In this document: piece after piece, positions 25,706 through 34,141 of the stretch
Layout: each line of letters begins with the position of its first letter
How positions within the stretch are numbered: position 1 is the stretch's first letter
Source of the DNA: a bacterium
GTDB lineage: Bacteria > SM23-81 > DAOVCL01
Direction of reading: 5' to 3'
Assembly: GCA_029932675.1 (NCBI GenBank)
Contig: JAOZPP010000004.1
Span: forward strand, 1-64,000
DNA: 64,000 nt
Translations under genes and position numbers: made by a program
The notes under the pieces: model-generated
Databases searched by the model: none
What the model was told of the DNA's origin: nothing
What the model saw: the letters and a program-made list of their open reading frames with translations, nothing else

Positions 25706-25724
25706 CAACAGAAAAGAGGAGAAA

Positions 25725-25901
25725 ATGGTTGACTTTGAACCAGAAAACCCCTTAGATTCTGAGGAAGAAAAAGAATGCGAAACTGGTAATCTAAAAGGGA
25801 ATTTGCTGATAAAGACAATAAGAAGAATAGGGAGGTTTGTTAAAGCCTTTTTCTCCGAAGAGGATGAGAAATATTGGAGAAGAGACCTTGACGGATTGTG
25901 A
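25725..25901 (+). CDS. 58-residue microprotein of unknown function
   Basis: Opens MVDFEPENPLDSEEEKECET, then a basic middle (IKTIRRIGRFVKAFF) and an acidic-basic end (SEEDEKYWRRDLDGL). The middle could form an amphipathic helix lying on a membrane. AAGAGGAG ends four bases before the ATG. There is no recognised family. The structured leader directly upstream and the good ribosome-binding site support expression. It ends 70 bases before the YVTN protein gene on the same strand and may be part of its transcript. Confidence 0.55.
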   Translation: MVDFEPENPLDSEEEKECETGNLKGNLLIKTIRRIGRFVKAFFSEEDEKYWRRDLDGL

Positions 25902-25970
25902 ACAAGCTCTTAGATTTAATACACGGGTTGTCCCTTATTTATTCTGTCGGTCCATCAGAGGCTACAATAG

Positions 25971-28457
25971 GTGAAAGGTAAGAGGGTGAAAATCACAATT
26001 TTATTTGTCTTCATTTTGCTTATTTGTAATGCGGTAACAACTAAAGGACAGTGGTTGGAAACTACTATCCTTCTACCGGATAGCACAGGTGGGGTGCTTG
26101 AACCAGATTGTTTCGCTTACAACTCCACTGATAACAAAGTCTATGTCGGGGGGAGATATGGCGATCGTGTCGCTGTTATTGATGGAGCTACTGATCAAAA
26201 AATAGCAAGCATATCCGTGGGAGATGGCCCCAGCACCTTACTTTGGAACGCCAATAGTAACAAACTTTACTGTGCAAATGCAGGCAGTGGCAGAGTTACC
26301 ATCATCGATGGAGAAACGGACAAAGTGATAACTTCTGTCTTAGTTGGCGACAATCCAACTGCCTTGGTTCATAATTCAATTGACAATAAGGTTTACTGTG
26401 CAAATTACAATAGTAATGATATAACTATCATCGATGGGGACGCTGATAGTGTTATCCTCACCATTCAAGTGGGAGACAATCCAACTGCTTTAGCTTATGA
26501 CTTGACTGACAACAAGATCTATTGCGCTAACCAGGGGGATAACAACGTGACAGCCATTGATGGGGAGGCTGATAGCATCATCTCCGTAACCCCTGTGGGA
26601 GCCAGCCCTGTTGCCTTGATTTGGCATCCTTCCGATAACAAAATATACTCTGCAAATTACGGGAGTAATAGTGTAACGGTCATTTCGGGGGAGAATGACA
26701 GTATTATCGCTACAGTTCACGTAGGTAACGGTCCCCGTGCTTTAGTTTGGAGTCAAACCAGCAATAAAATCTACTGCGCCAACTTTTATGGTCGGAACAT
26801 AGCCGTTATCTCTGGGACAACCGATAGCCTCATTACCACCATCCCAACATGGCAATTCCCTTGTGCCCTATCATGGAACCAAATCGATGATAAAATCTAC
26901 TGTGCAAATGCAATGAGCCTTGTAGTTACAATTGTCTGTGGAATATCCGATACCGTTATTGCCAACGTTTCGGTAGGTGGAGATCCCCATGCCCTAATCT
27001 GGAATCCAGTTGATAACAAAGTCTACTCTGCAAATGTGGGCAGTTACGATGTAGCAATTATTGACGGCGTGGCCGATAGCGTTATTACTGCTGTCCCCGT
27101 TGCCTACACTCCCAAAGCTCTAATCTGGAATCAAATCGACAACAAGGTCTATTCTGCAAATTACTGGAGCGACAACTTAACAATTATTAACGGAGCAACA
27201 AACAGAATCATCGCTACCCTCCCCGTGGGGGACGGCCCTCGCACATTGACCTGGAACCCAATCGATGACAAAGTGTATTGTGCAAATTATTGGAGTAATG
27301 ATATAACGGTAATTTCTGGTGAATCCAATGAGGTTATTACCACCATTTCGGTTGGGGACAAACCTATCGCCCTTGTTTACGATTCAATTGACAACGAAAT
27401 ATACTGTGCAAACGAAAGAAGCGGGGATGTAACTGTAATAGACGGGGCCGCCGACAGCGTTATTGCCACCGTCCTTGTAGGAACCGGCCCCTCCGCTTTG
27501 CTCTGGGCATCAACCACCAATAAGATATACTGTGCAAACTGGGGAGTTGGTGAACCCAGTGAGGTAACCGTAATCAACGGGGGGAATAATAGTGTCATTG
27601 CAAATGTCCCCGTTGGAGTCTTTCCCATCGCTCTGGCATGGAACAAAACTGAAAACAAAATCTACTGCGCAGATTACTGGGGCGGAGTGGATGTTATAGA
27701 TGGGAAGGGGGATAGCGTCATCACCGTTATATCAGCCATGACTCTGGAATATCCCACTGCCTTAGTCTGGAATCAAACCGACGATAAGGTTTATTGTACA
27801 TCCACTTTAGGAGATAAAGAACACCATGGCGATGAAAATATAGATGGGGAATGGGTAGTAGTCATTGATGGAGAGAGTGACAGCGTCATCACTACGGTTA
27901 CCGTTGGAACATTTCCTTCCGCTCTGTTTTGGAACTCGATCAATAATAAGGTCTACTGCGTGAATTCGGGCAGTGGTGAATTCGGCGATGTAACAGTCAT
28001 TGATGGGAAGGTAGATAGCGTCATCACTACAATCAAGGTGGGGAAGGGTGCCTCAGATTTGGCCTGGAACTCTCTCCAGAACAGAGCTTACGTCGCTAAC
28101 TTTCTCGGAAGCAGCATTTCGGTAATTAGAGACCGCAAAAACGGCATTCCCGAGGAGCCATCGAAGAACCATTTGCCGGTTGCGTTCTCTCTCTTTCAGA
28201 ACTATCCGAATCCATTTAACTCCACTACAGCTATCGGGTATCAGTTATCAAGATACTCTTTTATTACTCTAAAGATTTACAACATCCTAGGTCAGGAGGT
28301 AAAGACGCTAGTTGATGCTGAAAAGAACCCCGGTAGCTATCATGTTTGCTGGGATGGCACCGATGACTGTGGCAGGCCAGCGGCGAGTGGGGTATACCTT
28401 TATCAAATTAGGGTAGGAACTAACAGCAAAACCAAGAAGTTGGTTCTCCTCAGATAA
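25971..28457 (+). CDS. exported YVTN beta-propeller repeat protein with C-terminal sorting domain
   Basis: 828 residues from GTG 25971; GTG 25986 with AGAG upstream is an equal candidate and would give a neater signal peptide (KITILFVFILLICNAVTTKG). About 16 repeats of roughly 42 residues follow (40-720), each of the form NKxYCANxxSNxVTVIDG, enough for two propellers. The last 90 residues hold FSLFQNYPNPFNSTTAIGY, ILGQEVKTLVDA and the ending KTKKLVLLR, a sorting domain of the T9SS type A or FlgD-Ig kind that anchors or exports proteins through the outer membrane. No catalytic residues are visible. The gene is more AT-rich than the housekeeping genes. A second protein with the same domain follows. 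Confidence 0.85.
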   Translation: MKGKRVKITILFVFILLICNAVTTKGQWLETTILLPDSTGGVLEPDCFAYNSTDNKVYVGGRYGDRVAVIDGATDQKIASISVGDGPSTLLWNANSNKLYCANAGSGRVTIIDGETDKVITSVLVGDNPTALVHNSIDNKVYCANYNSNDITIIDGDADSVILTIQVGDNPTALAYDLTDNKIYCANQGDNNVTAIDGEADSIISVTPVGASPVALIWHPSDNKIYSANYGSNSVTVISGENDSIIATVHVGNGPRALVWSQTSNKIYCANFYGRNIAVISGTTDSLITTIPTWQFPCALSWNQIDDKIYCANAMSLVVTIVCGISDTVIANVSVGGDPHALIWNPVDNKVYSANVGSYDVAIIDGVADSVITAVPVAYTPKALIWNQIDNKVYSANYWSDNLTIINGATNRIIATLPVGDGPRTLTWNPIDDKVYCANYWSNDITVISGESNEVITTISVGDKPIALVYDSIDNEIYCANERSGDVTVIDGAADSVIATVLVGTGPSALLWASTTNKIYCANWGVGEPSEVTVINGGNNSVIANVPVGVFPIALAWNKTENKIYCADYWGGVDVIDGKGDSVITVISAMTLEYPTALVWNQTDDKVYCTSTLGDKEHHGDENIDGEWVVVIDGESDSVITTVTVGTFPSALFWNSINNKVYCVNSGSGEFGDVTVIDGKVDSVITTIKVGKGASDLAWNSLQNRAYVANFLGSSISVIRDRKNGIPEEPSKNHLPVAFSLFQNYPNPFNSTTAIGYQLSRYSFITLKIYNILGQEVKTLVDAEKNPGSYHVCWDGTDDCGRPAASGVYLYQIRVGTNSKTKKLVLLR

Positions 28458-28608
28458 TTAAACCCAAACTGAGAGCGAAGGTAAGGCTATACAGAACATT
28501 AGGAAGAAGTGAACGGTATTAAACATGAACAGGAGGCTGCCTATGGCTTACAAGTTCAGACGGAAGGGGAATAGACCATTGGCTTTCTAATCGAGGGAGG
28601 CGATTGAA

Positions 28609-30210
28609 ATGAGGAAAGTCATATTCATCCTAGCTTTTCTTTTGCTCTGGGGGAGTATAGCCTATACACAGGTTGAAGAGGACTGTGTCCCGGGACAGGT
28701 TATTGTGAAGTTCCGTCATAACATCATCTCTCTTCCAGAGGGTAAAATTAAGGCTCCAATAGATAGCGTTGAGATTAACTCTACAGTGGTGCAGGCTCTT
28801 TGTGACAGCATCGATGTCCAGAGCTTCGAGAAAGTGTTCCCAGATGCAGTGCCCGAGGAAACTCCAGACCTTACTCAGATATTTCTCATCACATTTGGTC
28901 AGGGTGACCTCTTCATCAGTGTATATGAAGCTGTAGAAGCATTTGAAGCTTTATCTGATGTCATATATGCAGATCCTAATATTATAGGTGAGGAGGATGT
29001 AGTCAAGGGTCTTGAGCCCAATGACCCGCATTATGCTAATGGTGACCAATGGGCGCTGTATGACACACCCCAGGGCATTAATGCACCTGAAGGATGGGAG
29101 AAAGCAAATGATGAGGGCACTTTGGGTGAAGGTATTGTCATCGCTATCATCGAACAAGGAGTAGATGTCAGTCATGAGGACTTATCAGCTCATGCTACAG
29201 GCGGAGAGAGTGGATACATAGGTTCACACGGGACAATAGTTGCCGGTGTGGCGGCAGCGGTGACAAACAACTCTAAGGGAATAGCCGGAATGGGATGGAA
29301 GGCCAAATTCATGCCTTTTAAAAATGATTTGACCCTTGGGGGAATTGTGAAAGACATCAAAGCAGCCGCGGACGCAAATGCTGATGTGATAAATATGAGT
29401 TTCTCCTGCTATTCCAGCACAGGTGATACCCTTGAAACCCTTTGTGAAGCCTGTAAATACGCTTACGGCAAGAATTCGATACTGGTCACGAGTGCAGGGA
29501 ATAACCAGCACCCAATCCCTTACAATGCTTATCCTCAAGCCTACGGCGGAAAATTGGTGATCAGCGTGGGGGCAACGACCAACAGCAATCCGCCTAAACG
29601 AGCGGGGTGGTCAAATTACGGACCATGGTTAGATGTTATGGCTTCCGGAGAAAACATTTTCTCAACAGTCCCTGGAAATAAGTATGGGAGTTACAGCGGC
29701 ACCTCACTTTCCTGTCCTCTGACCGCAGGAGTTATTGCTTTAATGCGTTGCAAAAATATAGGTTATACGCTCCCACCAAATGAAGCCTGGGATGTGATCA
29801 CCGGGACTGCCAGGGACATGGCTGTAGCAGGGCGGGATGACTCAACAGGATATGGATTGATCGATGCCAAGGCCGCCTTTGAGCACACCTGGGTCGGTGT
29901 TGAGGAGGAAGCTGAGAACGACACAAAACCTGTTCACTTTCACCTGTTCCAGAACAGTCCAAACCCATTCAATCCAACAACTACGATTGATTATGACTTG
30001 CCTGAGGCCAGCCATATCAACCTTGTCATCTGCAATGTTATCGGGCAAAAGGTCAAAACGCTGGTGAATTCGTATCAAAAGGGAGGTCACCATTCTGCCC
30101 AATGGAATGGAAGAGACATGTCTGGCAACCTGGTTGGCAGTGGCATTTATTTCTACAGGATCAAAGCCGGAAACTTCAGTGAGACTAAGAGAATGTTACT
30201 GCTAAGGTAG
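28609..30210 (+). CDS. exported subtilase-fold (S8) protein with C-terminal sorting domain, catalytic Asp replaced by Glu
   Basis: 533 residues: signal peptide (MRKVIFILAFLLLWGSIAYTQ), a propeptide-like region (22-140), the S8 domain (about 150-430) and a sorting domain (FHLFQNSPNPFNPTTTIDY and the ending ETKRMLLLR). Catalytic positions: the usual D-T/S-G reads IIEQGVD with Glu182; His207 in GSHGTIVAGVAAA; oxyanion Asn in SAGNN near 295; Ser366 in SGTSLSCPLTAG. The Glu in place of Asp is unusual and may mean a weak or inactive protease that serves as a binding module. Good ribosome-binding site (GAGGGAGG). It is followed by a clear terminator, so it ends the transcript. Confidence 0.88.
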   Translation: MRKVIFILAFLLLWGSIAYTQVEEDCVPGQVIVKFRHNIISLPEGKIKAPIDSVEINSTVVQALCDSIDVQSFEKVFPDAVPEETPDLTQIFLITFGQGDLFISVYEAVEAFEALSDVIYADPNIIGEEDVVKGLEPNDPHYANGDQWALYDTPQGINAPEGWEKANDEGTLGEGIVIAIIEQGVDVSHEDLSAHATGGESGYIGSHGTIVAGVAAAVTNNSKGIAGMGWKAKFMPFKNDLTLGGIVKDIKAAADANADVINMSFSCYSSTGDTLETLCEACKYAYGKNSILVTSAGNNQHPIPYNAYPQAYGGKLVISVGATTNSNPPKRAGWSNYGPWLDVMASGENIFSTVPGNKYGSYSGTSLSCPLTAGVIALMRCKNIGYTLPPNEAWDVITGTARDMAVAGRDDSTGYGLIDAKAAFEHTWVGVEEEAENDTKPVHFHLFQNSPNPFNPTTTIDYDLPEASHINLVICNVIGQKVKTLVNSYQKGGHHSAQWNGRDMSGNLVGSGIYFYRIKAGNFSETKRMLLLR

Positions 30211-30234
30211 GGATTGTAGGATGTTGTAAAATTG

Positions 30235-30270
30235 GAGGGTAGAGCAAAGCGACTCTACCCTCTTTGTTTA
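30235..30270 (+). terminator. rho-independent terminator after the subtilase gene
   Basis: GAGGGTAGAG (30235-30244) and CTCTACCCTC (30253-30262), perfect 10-bp stem, then TTTGTTTA. Confidence 0.85.
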
Positions 30271-30367
30271 ATAACCCCTCCTGTGTAAGCAAAAATTGCC
30301 TGAAAGATTGAGGTGGCCGAACCATCGTTGGGGTTGGAATGAATAATCGAGGCTATAAAGATTTTTG

Positions 30368-30396
30368 TTGCTTTCTTTCCTGAGAATTGTTATTAT
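30368..30396 (+). promoter_or_regulatory. promoter of rpmA
   Basis: TTGCTT (30368-30373), 17-base spacer, TATTAT (30391-30396), predicting a start near 30403 and a 20-base leader that contains CGGAGGTG. Confidence 0.55.
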
Positions 30397-30422
30397 ATAG
30401 GGCATTGAAACGGAGGTGAAAG

Positions 30423-30677
30423 ATGGCCCATAAAAAGGGAGTGGGAAGCTCCAGAAATGGAAGGGATAGCAACCCAAAGATGTTGGGGGTGAAGAGGTAC
30501 GGGGGACAATGGGTAACTGCCGGTTCCATCCTGGTCAGACAGCGGGGAAGCAAGATTCACCCAGGGACGAATGTGGGAATGGGGAGGGATGATACCCTCT
30601 TCGCTAAGATAGATGGAACGGTGAAATTCGAGAGAATGGGTAGAAATAGAAAAAGGGTCAGCATCTACGCTCAATAG
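30423..30677 (+). CDS. rpmA: 50S ribosomal protein L27
   Basis: 84 residues, full length. It has the universal [29 protein letters not shown] start, in which the N-terminal tail reaches the peptidyl-transferase centre, then [28 protein letters not shown] and a C-terminal KRVSIYA. CGGAGGTG precedes the ATG. The partner gene rplU (L21), usually immediately upstream, is absent: the preceding gene is the subtilase, with a terminator and a promoter in between. elbB follows after 11 bases and is probably co-transcribed. Confidence 0.97.
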   Translation: MAHKKGVGSSRNGRDSNPKMLGVKRYGGQWVTAGSILVRQRGSKIHPGTNVGMGRDDTLFAKIDGTVKFERMGRNRKRVSIYAQ

Positions 30678-30688
30678 GAGATGGAAAG

Positions 30689-31369
30689 ATGAAAGTTGCT
30701 CTCCTCCTCAGCGGCTGTGGGGTTTATGATGGTTCGGAGATCCATGAAGCCACCTTGGCCCTTTATTTCTTGGTACGAGCGGGAGCTCAACCCCTCCCCA
30801 TAGCCCCAAACATTCCTCAAGCGGAGACTATTAACCACCTCAACGGAGGGAAAGTAGAGGAAAAGAGAAATGTTTTAGTTGAATCGGCAAGGATCTCCAG
30901 AGGAGAGATCATGGATATTAGTGAAATCACGGGAGCAGATATCGATGGTCTGATAATTCCCGGTGGCTTTGGGGCAGCAAGAAACCTTTCCAACTTCGCT
31001 GAAGAGGGAGAAAACTGCACCATAAATGAGGAAGTAAAGAGGCTAATCAGGGATATGGTGCGCAGGAGAAAACCAGTGGGGGCGATATGCATAGCCCCAG
31101 TTTTAGTGGCCAAGGCCTTGCAGGGCATGGAAGGGGTAACCCCCACCTTGACCATCGGCAACGATCCAGCCACGGCCAGAAAGTTGGAAAGGTTAGGGGC
31201 TATTCATATCCCTGCCCGCGTGGATGAGGCAATAATCGATGACGAAAACAACATAATTACTACCCCCGCCTATATGATCGGCCCCGGCATTACCGATGTT
31301 GCCAAGGGCATCGAGAACTTGGTTAAAGGGGTAATAGAGTTGATTGAAAAGAGGGAGGAAAGGATTTAA
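30689..31369 (+). CDS. elbB: isoprenoid biosynthesis glyoxalase ElbB (DJ-1/PfpI superfamily)
   Basis: 226 residues, standard for ElbB. It starts MKVALLLSGCGVYDGSEIHEA, the family signature, and has DGLIIPGGFGAARNLSNFA near 88 and the nucleophile region KPVGAICIAPVLVAK near 129 with the elbow Cys in AIC. ElbB enhances lycopene production when overexpressed and has weak glyoxalase activity; its physiological role is uncertain. The ribosome-binding site is AGGAGATGG just before the ATG. Neighbouring rpmA shares the transcript; ispA and dxs, both isoprenoid genes, lie 13-16 kb downstream. Confidence 0.93.
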   Translation: MKVALLLSGCGVYDGSEIHEATLALYFLVRAGAQPLPIAPNIPQAETINHLNGGKVEEKRNVLVESARISRGEIMDISEITGADIDGLIIPGGFGAARNLSNFAEEGENCTINEEVKRLIRDMVRRRKPVGAICIAPVLVAKALQGMEGVTPTLTIGNDPATARKLERLGAIHIPARVDEAIIDDENNIITTPAYMIGPGITDVAKGIENLVKGVIELIEKREERI

Positions 31370-31582
31370 TCAAAATTACTCCCATCTATCATCGGTTCAG
31401 GCCTGATGAGGACCAGCTCAAATTAAATGAAAAGGCTTCTCCCCTTTATAGCCATCTCACTTGGCGGTAAAGGGTATAAATCCCTCCTAAATTAACCTTT
31501 TCCTAACTTATCTCCATAATTTTCAAAGAAATTGGTAGTTTAAAAACAGGACCAGTACACCTCTTCTTGGTTAATTCCAGAG

Positions 31583-31613
31583 AAAATCCCTTGGGAATGG
31601 GGATTTTTTGATT
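31583..31613 (+). terminator. probable rho-independent terminator
   Basis: AAAATCCC (31583-31590) pairs with GGGATTTT (31600-31607), then TT-G-A-TTTTTT. It would end rpmA-elbB transcription before the HU promoter. Confidence 0.6.
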
Positions 31614-31630
31614 TTTTCGCAAAAAAATTG

Positions 31631-31659
31631 TTGACAAAGACTGTTAGGTGGGTTATAGT
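31631..31659 (+). promoter_or_regulatory. promoter of the HU gene
   Basis: TTGACA (31631-31636), 17-base spacer, TATAGT (31654-31659). A near-consensus strong promoter, as expected for an abundant nucleoid protein. Confidence 0.8.
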
Positions 31660-31700
31660 AGCGGTGAATTTCTTAACCCTTATATCAAGGAGGTGTTTTC

Positions 31701-31985
31701 ATGAATAAGGGAGAGCTGATCGCCGAGTTAGCCAGAAGAGCCGATTTTACCCAAAAGCAGGCTCGTACGGCTATTGATGCCATCTTCAACCCTGATGGAA
31801 TAATCGCCTCTGAACTGAAGAGGGGAGGAAGGGTGCAAATTACTGGCTTCGGCACCTTTGAAACAAGGAAGAGGGGGGCCAGAATGGGAAGGAACCCACA
31901 GACTGGCGCTCAACTAAAGATACCTGCGGCCACCTATCCGGCTTTTAAGGCTGGGAAAGGGTTGAAGTCGAAGATAAGGAAGTAG
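31701..31985 (+). CDS. HU family DNA-binding protein
   Basis: 94 residues, standard HU/IHF length. N-terminal helices MNKGELIAELARRADFTQKQARTAIDAIF, then GRVQITGFGTFETRKRGARMGRNPQTG (near 47-73), which includes the conserved DNA-wrapping arm with its RNPQTG turn, and the lysine-rich PAFKAGKGLKSKIRK end. It bends and compacts DNA. AAGGAGGTG (31689-31697) is close to an ideal ribosome-binding site. It is a single-gene unit: near-consensus promoter upstream and terminator downstream. Confidence 0.96.
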   Translation: MNKGELIAELARRADFTQKQARTAIDAIFNPDGIIASELKRGGRVQITGFGTFETRKRGARMGRNPQTGAQLKIPAATYPAFKAGKGLKSKIRK

Positions 31986-32008
31986 ACCCCTCGAAAGGCT
32001 AAACCTTA

Positions 32009-32043
32009 AAGGGCAAAGTTTATTGGCTTTGCCCTTATTCTTT
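32009..32043 (+). terminator. rho-independent terminator of the HU gene
   Basis: AAGGGCAAAG (32009-32018) and CTTTGCCCTT (32027-32036), perfect 10-bp stem, then ATTCTTT. Confidence 0.85.
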
Positions 32044-32170
32044 ATTATCCCAAATTATATCCACAGCCCAGGGTAACTCAAGCATAAAGGTCTATGGAAT
32101 TCAAACCTCCCCATATTTTAACCACAGTTCGGGAAACTCAGAAATGTCTCGTCGAAGAGGAAATTTTTCC

Positions 32171-32199
32171 TTGATTGATGGAGTTAGTGGGCTTATATT
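32171..32199 (+). promoter_or_regulatory. promoter of the thrS-infC-rpmI-rplT-pheS operon
   Basis: TTGATT (32171-32176), 17-base spacer, TATATT (32194-32199). The start would fall near 32206, four bases before GAGGAGG, so the leader would be only about 15 bases. That leaves no room for a T-box or other attenuator. Confidence 0.65.
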
Positions 32200-32220
32200 A
32201 AGGGAAATTGAGGAGGATAT

Positions 32221-34125
32221 TTGAAGGTTAAGATTTCAGCTAAAGAGATAAGGGATTATCCTCCTGGGATAAAGGTGGAAGAGGTAGCCAAGGATCTTGG
32301 CCTCAGGGCAGTCGCTGCCCAGGTTGACTCTCAGATTGTGGATTTGGCGTATAGGTTAAAGGGTGGTGAGGAGGTAAAGATATTGACCTTTGACGATCCG
32401 GAAGGGAAGAAGATCTTCTGGCATTCTACCTCGCACATAATGGCCCAGGCCGTTAAGGAACTTTTCCCTGAGGTTAAGCTTGGTATAGGTCCGCCAATTG
32501 ACCAGGGGTTCTATTACGATTTTGGGGGGAGGACTCCCTTCTCACCTGAGGAGTTGGAGCAGATAGAGAAGAGGATGTTAGAGATAGTGCAGGCGGACCT
32601 TCCTTTCCAGAGGGAAGAGGTGAGCAAAGGGGAAGCATTGAAGATCCTTCAGGGGGAGGATTTTAAGGCCCAACTCCTCAGCGAGATCGATGGGGATAGA
32701 GTCACCCTCTATCGACAGGGTGGATTTGTCGACCTCTGCCGCGGGCCCCATCTTCCCTCCACTGGGATGGTAAAGGCCTTCAAGCTCCTCTCAGTTGCCG
32801 GTGCTTACTGGAAGGGGGATGAAAAAAATGCTGTAATGCAGAGGATATATGGTATTTCATTTCCCACAGAGGAGCAACTTTCCCATTATCTGCAGAACTT
32901 AGAGGAGGCTAAGAGAAGGGATCATCGGCGGCTTGGCCGGGAGCTCGACCTCTTCAGCATCCATGAGGAAGTAGGAGCAGGGCTTGTCTACTGGCATCCA
33001 AAGGGGGCGGTGATCAAAAACATCATTGAGGACTTCTGGAAGGCCGAACACATAAAGCGAGGCTATCAGCTTGTCTACATCCCCCACATCGCCAAGGCCC
33101 ACCTCTGGCGCACCTCTGGCCATTATGAGTTCTATCGGGAAAACATGTATTTCCTCCAGGTAGAGGGCGAGGAGTATGTGCTCAAACCGATGAACTGTCC
33201 AGGTCACATCCTCATCTACAAGTCGAAGAAGAGGAGCTATCGGGATCTGCCCATCAGGTATGCCGAGTTGGGCACCGTATACCGGGCGGAGAGATCGGGT
33301 GTGCTACGCGGGATGCTCAGGGTGAGGGGTTTTACCCAGGATGATGCCCACATCTTCTGCCGGCCTGATCAGTTGGAGGAGGAGATCTTAGGGGTAATCG
33401 ACCTCGCCCAATCTATGCTCCAGACCTTCGGTTACCGGGACTATCAGATCGATCTAAGCGTAAGGGACCCCCAACACAAGGAGAAGTATGCAGGAAGTGA
33501 TCAGGATTGGGAGAGGGCAGAGGAGTCCTTAGTCTCTGCCCTGCAGAGGAGAGGACTTGACTACCGGCGAGCTGAGGGAGAGGCGGTTTTCTACGGCCCC
33601 AAGATAGATATAAAGCTCGTTGACGCCTTGGGGAGGACCTGGCAAGGCTCTACAATCCAATTCGACTTCAACCTCCCGGGGAGGTTTAATGTCACCTATA
33701 CAGACCGGGATAACAGCGAAAAAGAGGTGGTGATGATCCATCGCGCCCTTTTGGGGTCTATGGAGAGGTTCATCGGTGGGTTGATAGAGCTCTACGGGGG
33801 CGCATTTCCCCTCTGGTTGGCCCCTGTTCAGGTAGTGGTTATGCCCATCACCGACTCTGAGAAGGGCTATGCGGAGCAGGTCTTCAATCGGCTCCACGAG
33901 GAGGGGATAAGGGCTGAACTCGATGATCGAAATGAGAAGATAGGCCATAAGATCAGGGAGGCCGAGCTACAGAAGATCCCCTATATGCTCATCTTAGGCA
34001 AGAGAGAGGCTCAGGGGGAGACGGTGGCCGTAAGGCAGAGGAGGGGAGGGGATCTGGGTCAGTTTGACCTCGATTCCTTCATAGGGAGGGTAAGAGAGGA
34101 GATAGAGGAAAGGAAAATTTGGTAA
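32221..34125 (+). CDS. thrS: threonyl-tRNA synthetase
   Basis: 634 residues, full length. TGS domain (1-60), the second additional/editing-type domain with HSTSHIMAQAVKELFP (63-78) and the conserved CRGPH near 174, the class II core with motif 2 around YRAERSGVLRGMLRVRGFTQDDAHIF near 352, motif 3 with HRALLGSMERFIG near 508, and an anticodon-binding C-terminus. It charges tRNA-Thr and edits mischarged serine. The TTG start at 32221 sits four bases after GAGGAGG. infC follows after 16 bases, an order conserved in many bacteria. Confidence 0.97.
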   Translation: MKVKISAKEIRDYPPGIKVEEVAKDLGLRAVAAQVDSQIVDLAYRLKGGEEVKILTFDDPEGKKIFWHSTSHIMAQAVKELFPEVKLGIGPPIDQGFYYDFGGRTPFSPEELEQIEKRMLEIVQADLPFQREEVSKGEALKILQGEDFKAQLLSEIDGDRVTLYRQGGFVDLCRGPHLPSTGMVKAFKLLSVAGAYWKGDEKNAVMQRIYGISFPTEEQLSHYLQNLEEAKRRDHRRLGRELDLFSIHEEVGAGLVYWHPKGAVIKNIIEDFWKAEHIKRGYQLVYIPHIAKAHLWRTSGHYEFYRENMYFLQVEGEEYVLKPMNCPGHILIYKSKKRSYRDLPIRYAELGTVYRAERSGVLRGMLRVRGFTQDDAHIFCRPDQLEEEILGVIDLAQSMLQTFGYRDYQIDLSVRDPQHKEKYAGSDQDWERAEESLVSALQRRGLDYRRAEGEAVFYGPKIDIKLVDALGRTWQGSTIQFDFNLPGRFNVTYTDRDNSEKEVVMIHRALLGSMERFIGGLIELYGGAFPLWLAPVQVVVMPITDSEKGYAEQVFNRLHEEGIRAELDDRNEKIGHKIREAELQKIPYMLILGKREAQGETVAVRQRRGGDLGQFDLDSFIGRVREEIEERKIW

Positions 34126-34141
34126 CCAAGGAGGTGGCGAG

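Larger units (their letters stand above)
25136..25724. other. 589-bp intergenic region: terminator, two REP-like hairpins, structured leader
   Basis: No protein gene is seen. It contains the terminator of the sigma-54 activator (25290-25325), hairpins 25449-25474 and 25532-25557, and the structured leader 25619-25705. Short open frames on the minus strand follow the hairpins and are not credible. Confidence 0.6.
31370..31700. other. intergenic region between elbB and HU, no gene seen
   Basis: 331 bases. It contains a probable terminator at 31583-31613 and the HU promoter at 31631-31659. The remainder (31370-31580) is AT-rich with no frame or repeat worth noting. Confidence 0.6.

Noticed and set aside
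26100-28130. Repeated 126-bp units as a CRISPR or satellite array
   Set aside because: The periodicity is that of about 42-codon YVTN propeller blades in one long open frame; DNA identity between units is low.
32100-32220. T-box leader for thrS
   Set aside because: The predicted transcript starts only about 15 bases before the start codon and no AGGGTGG-type T-box sequence is present.
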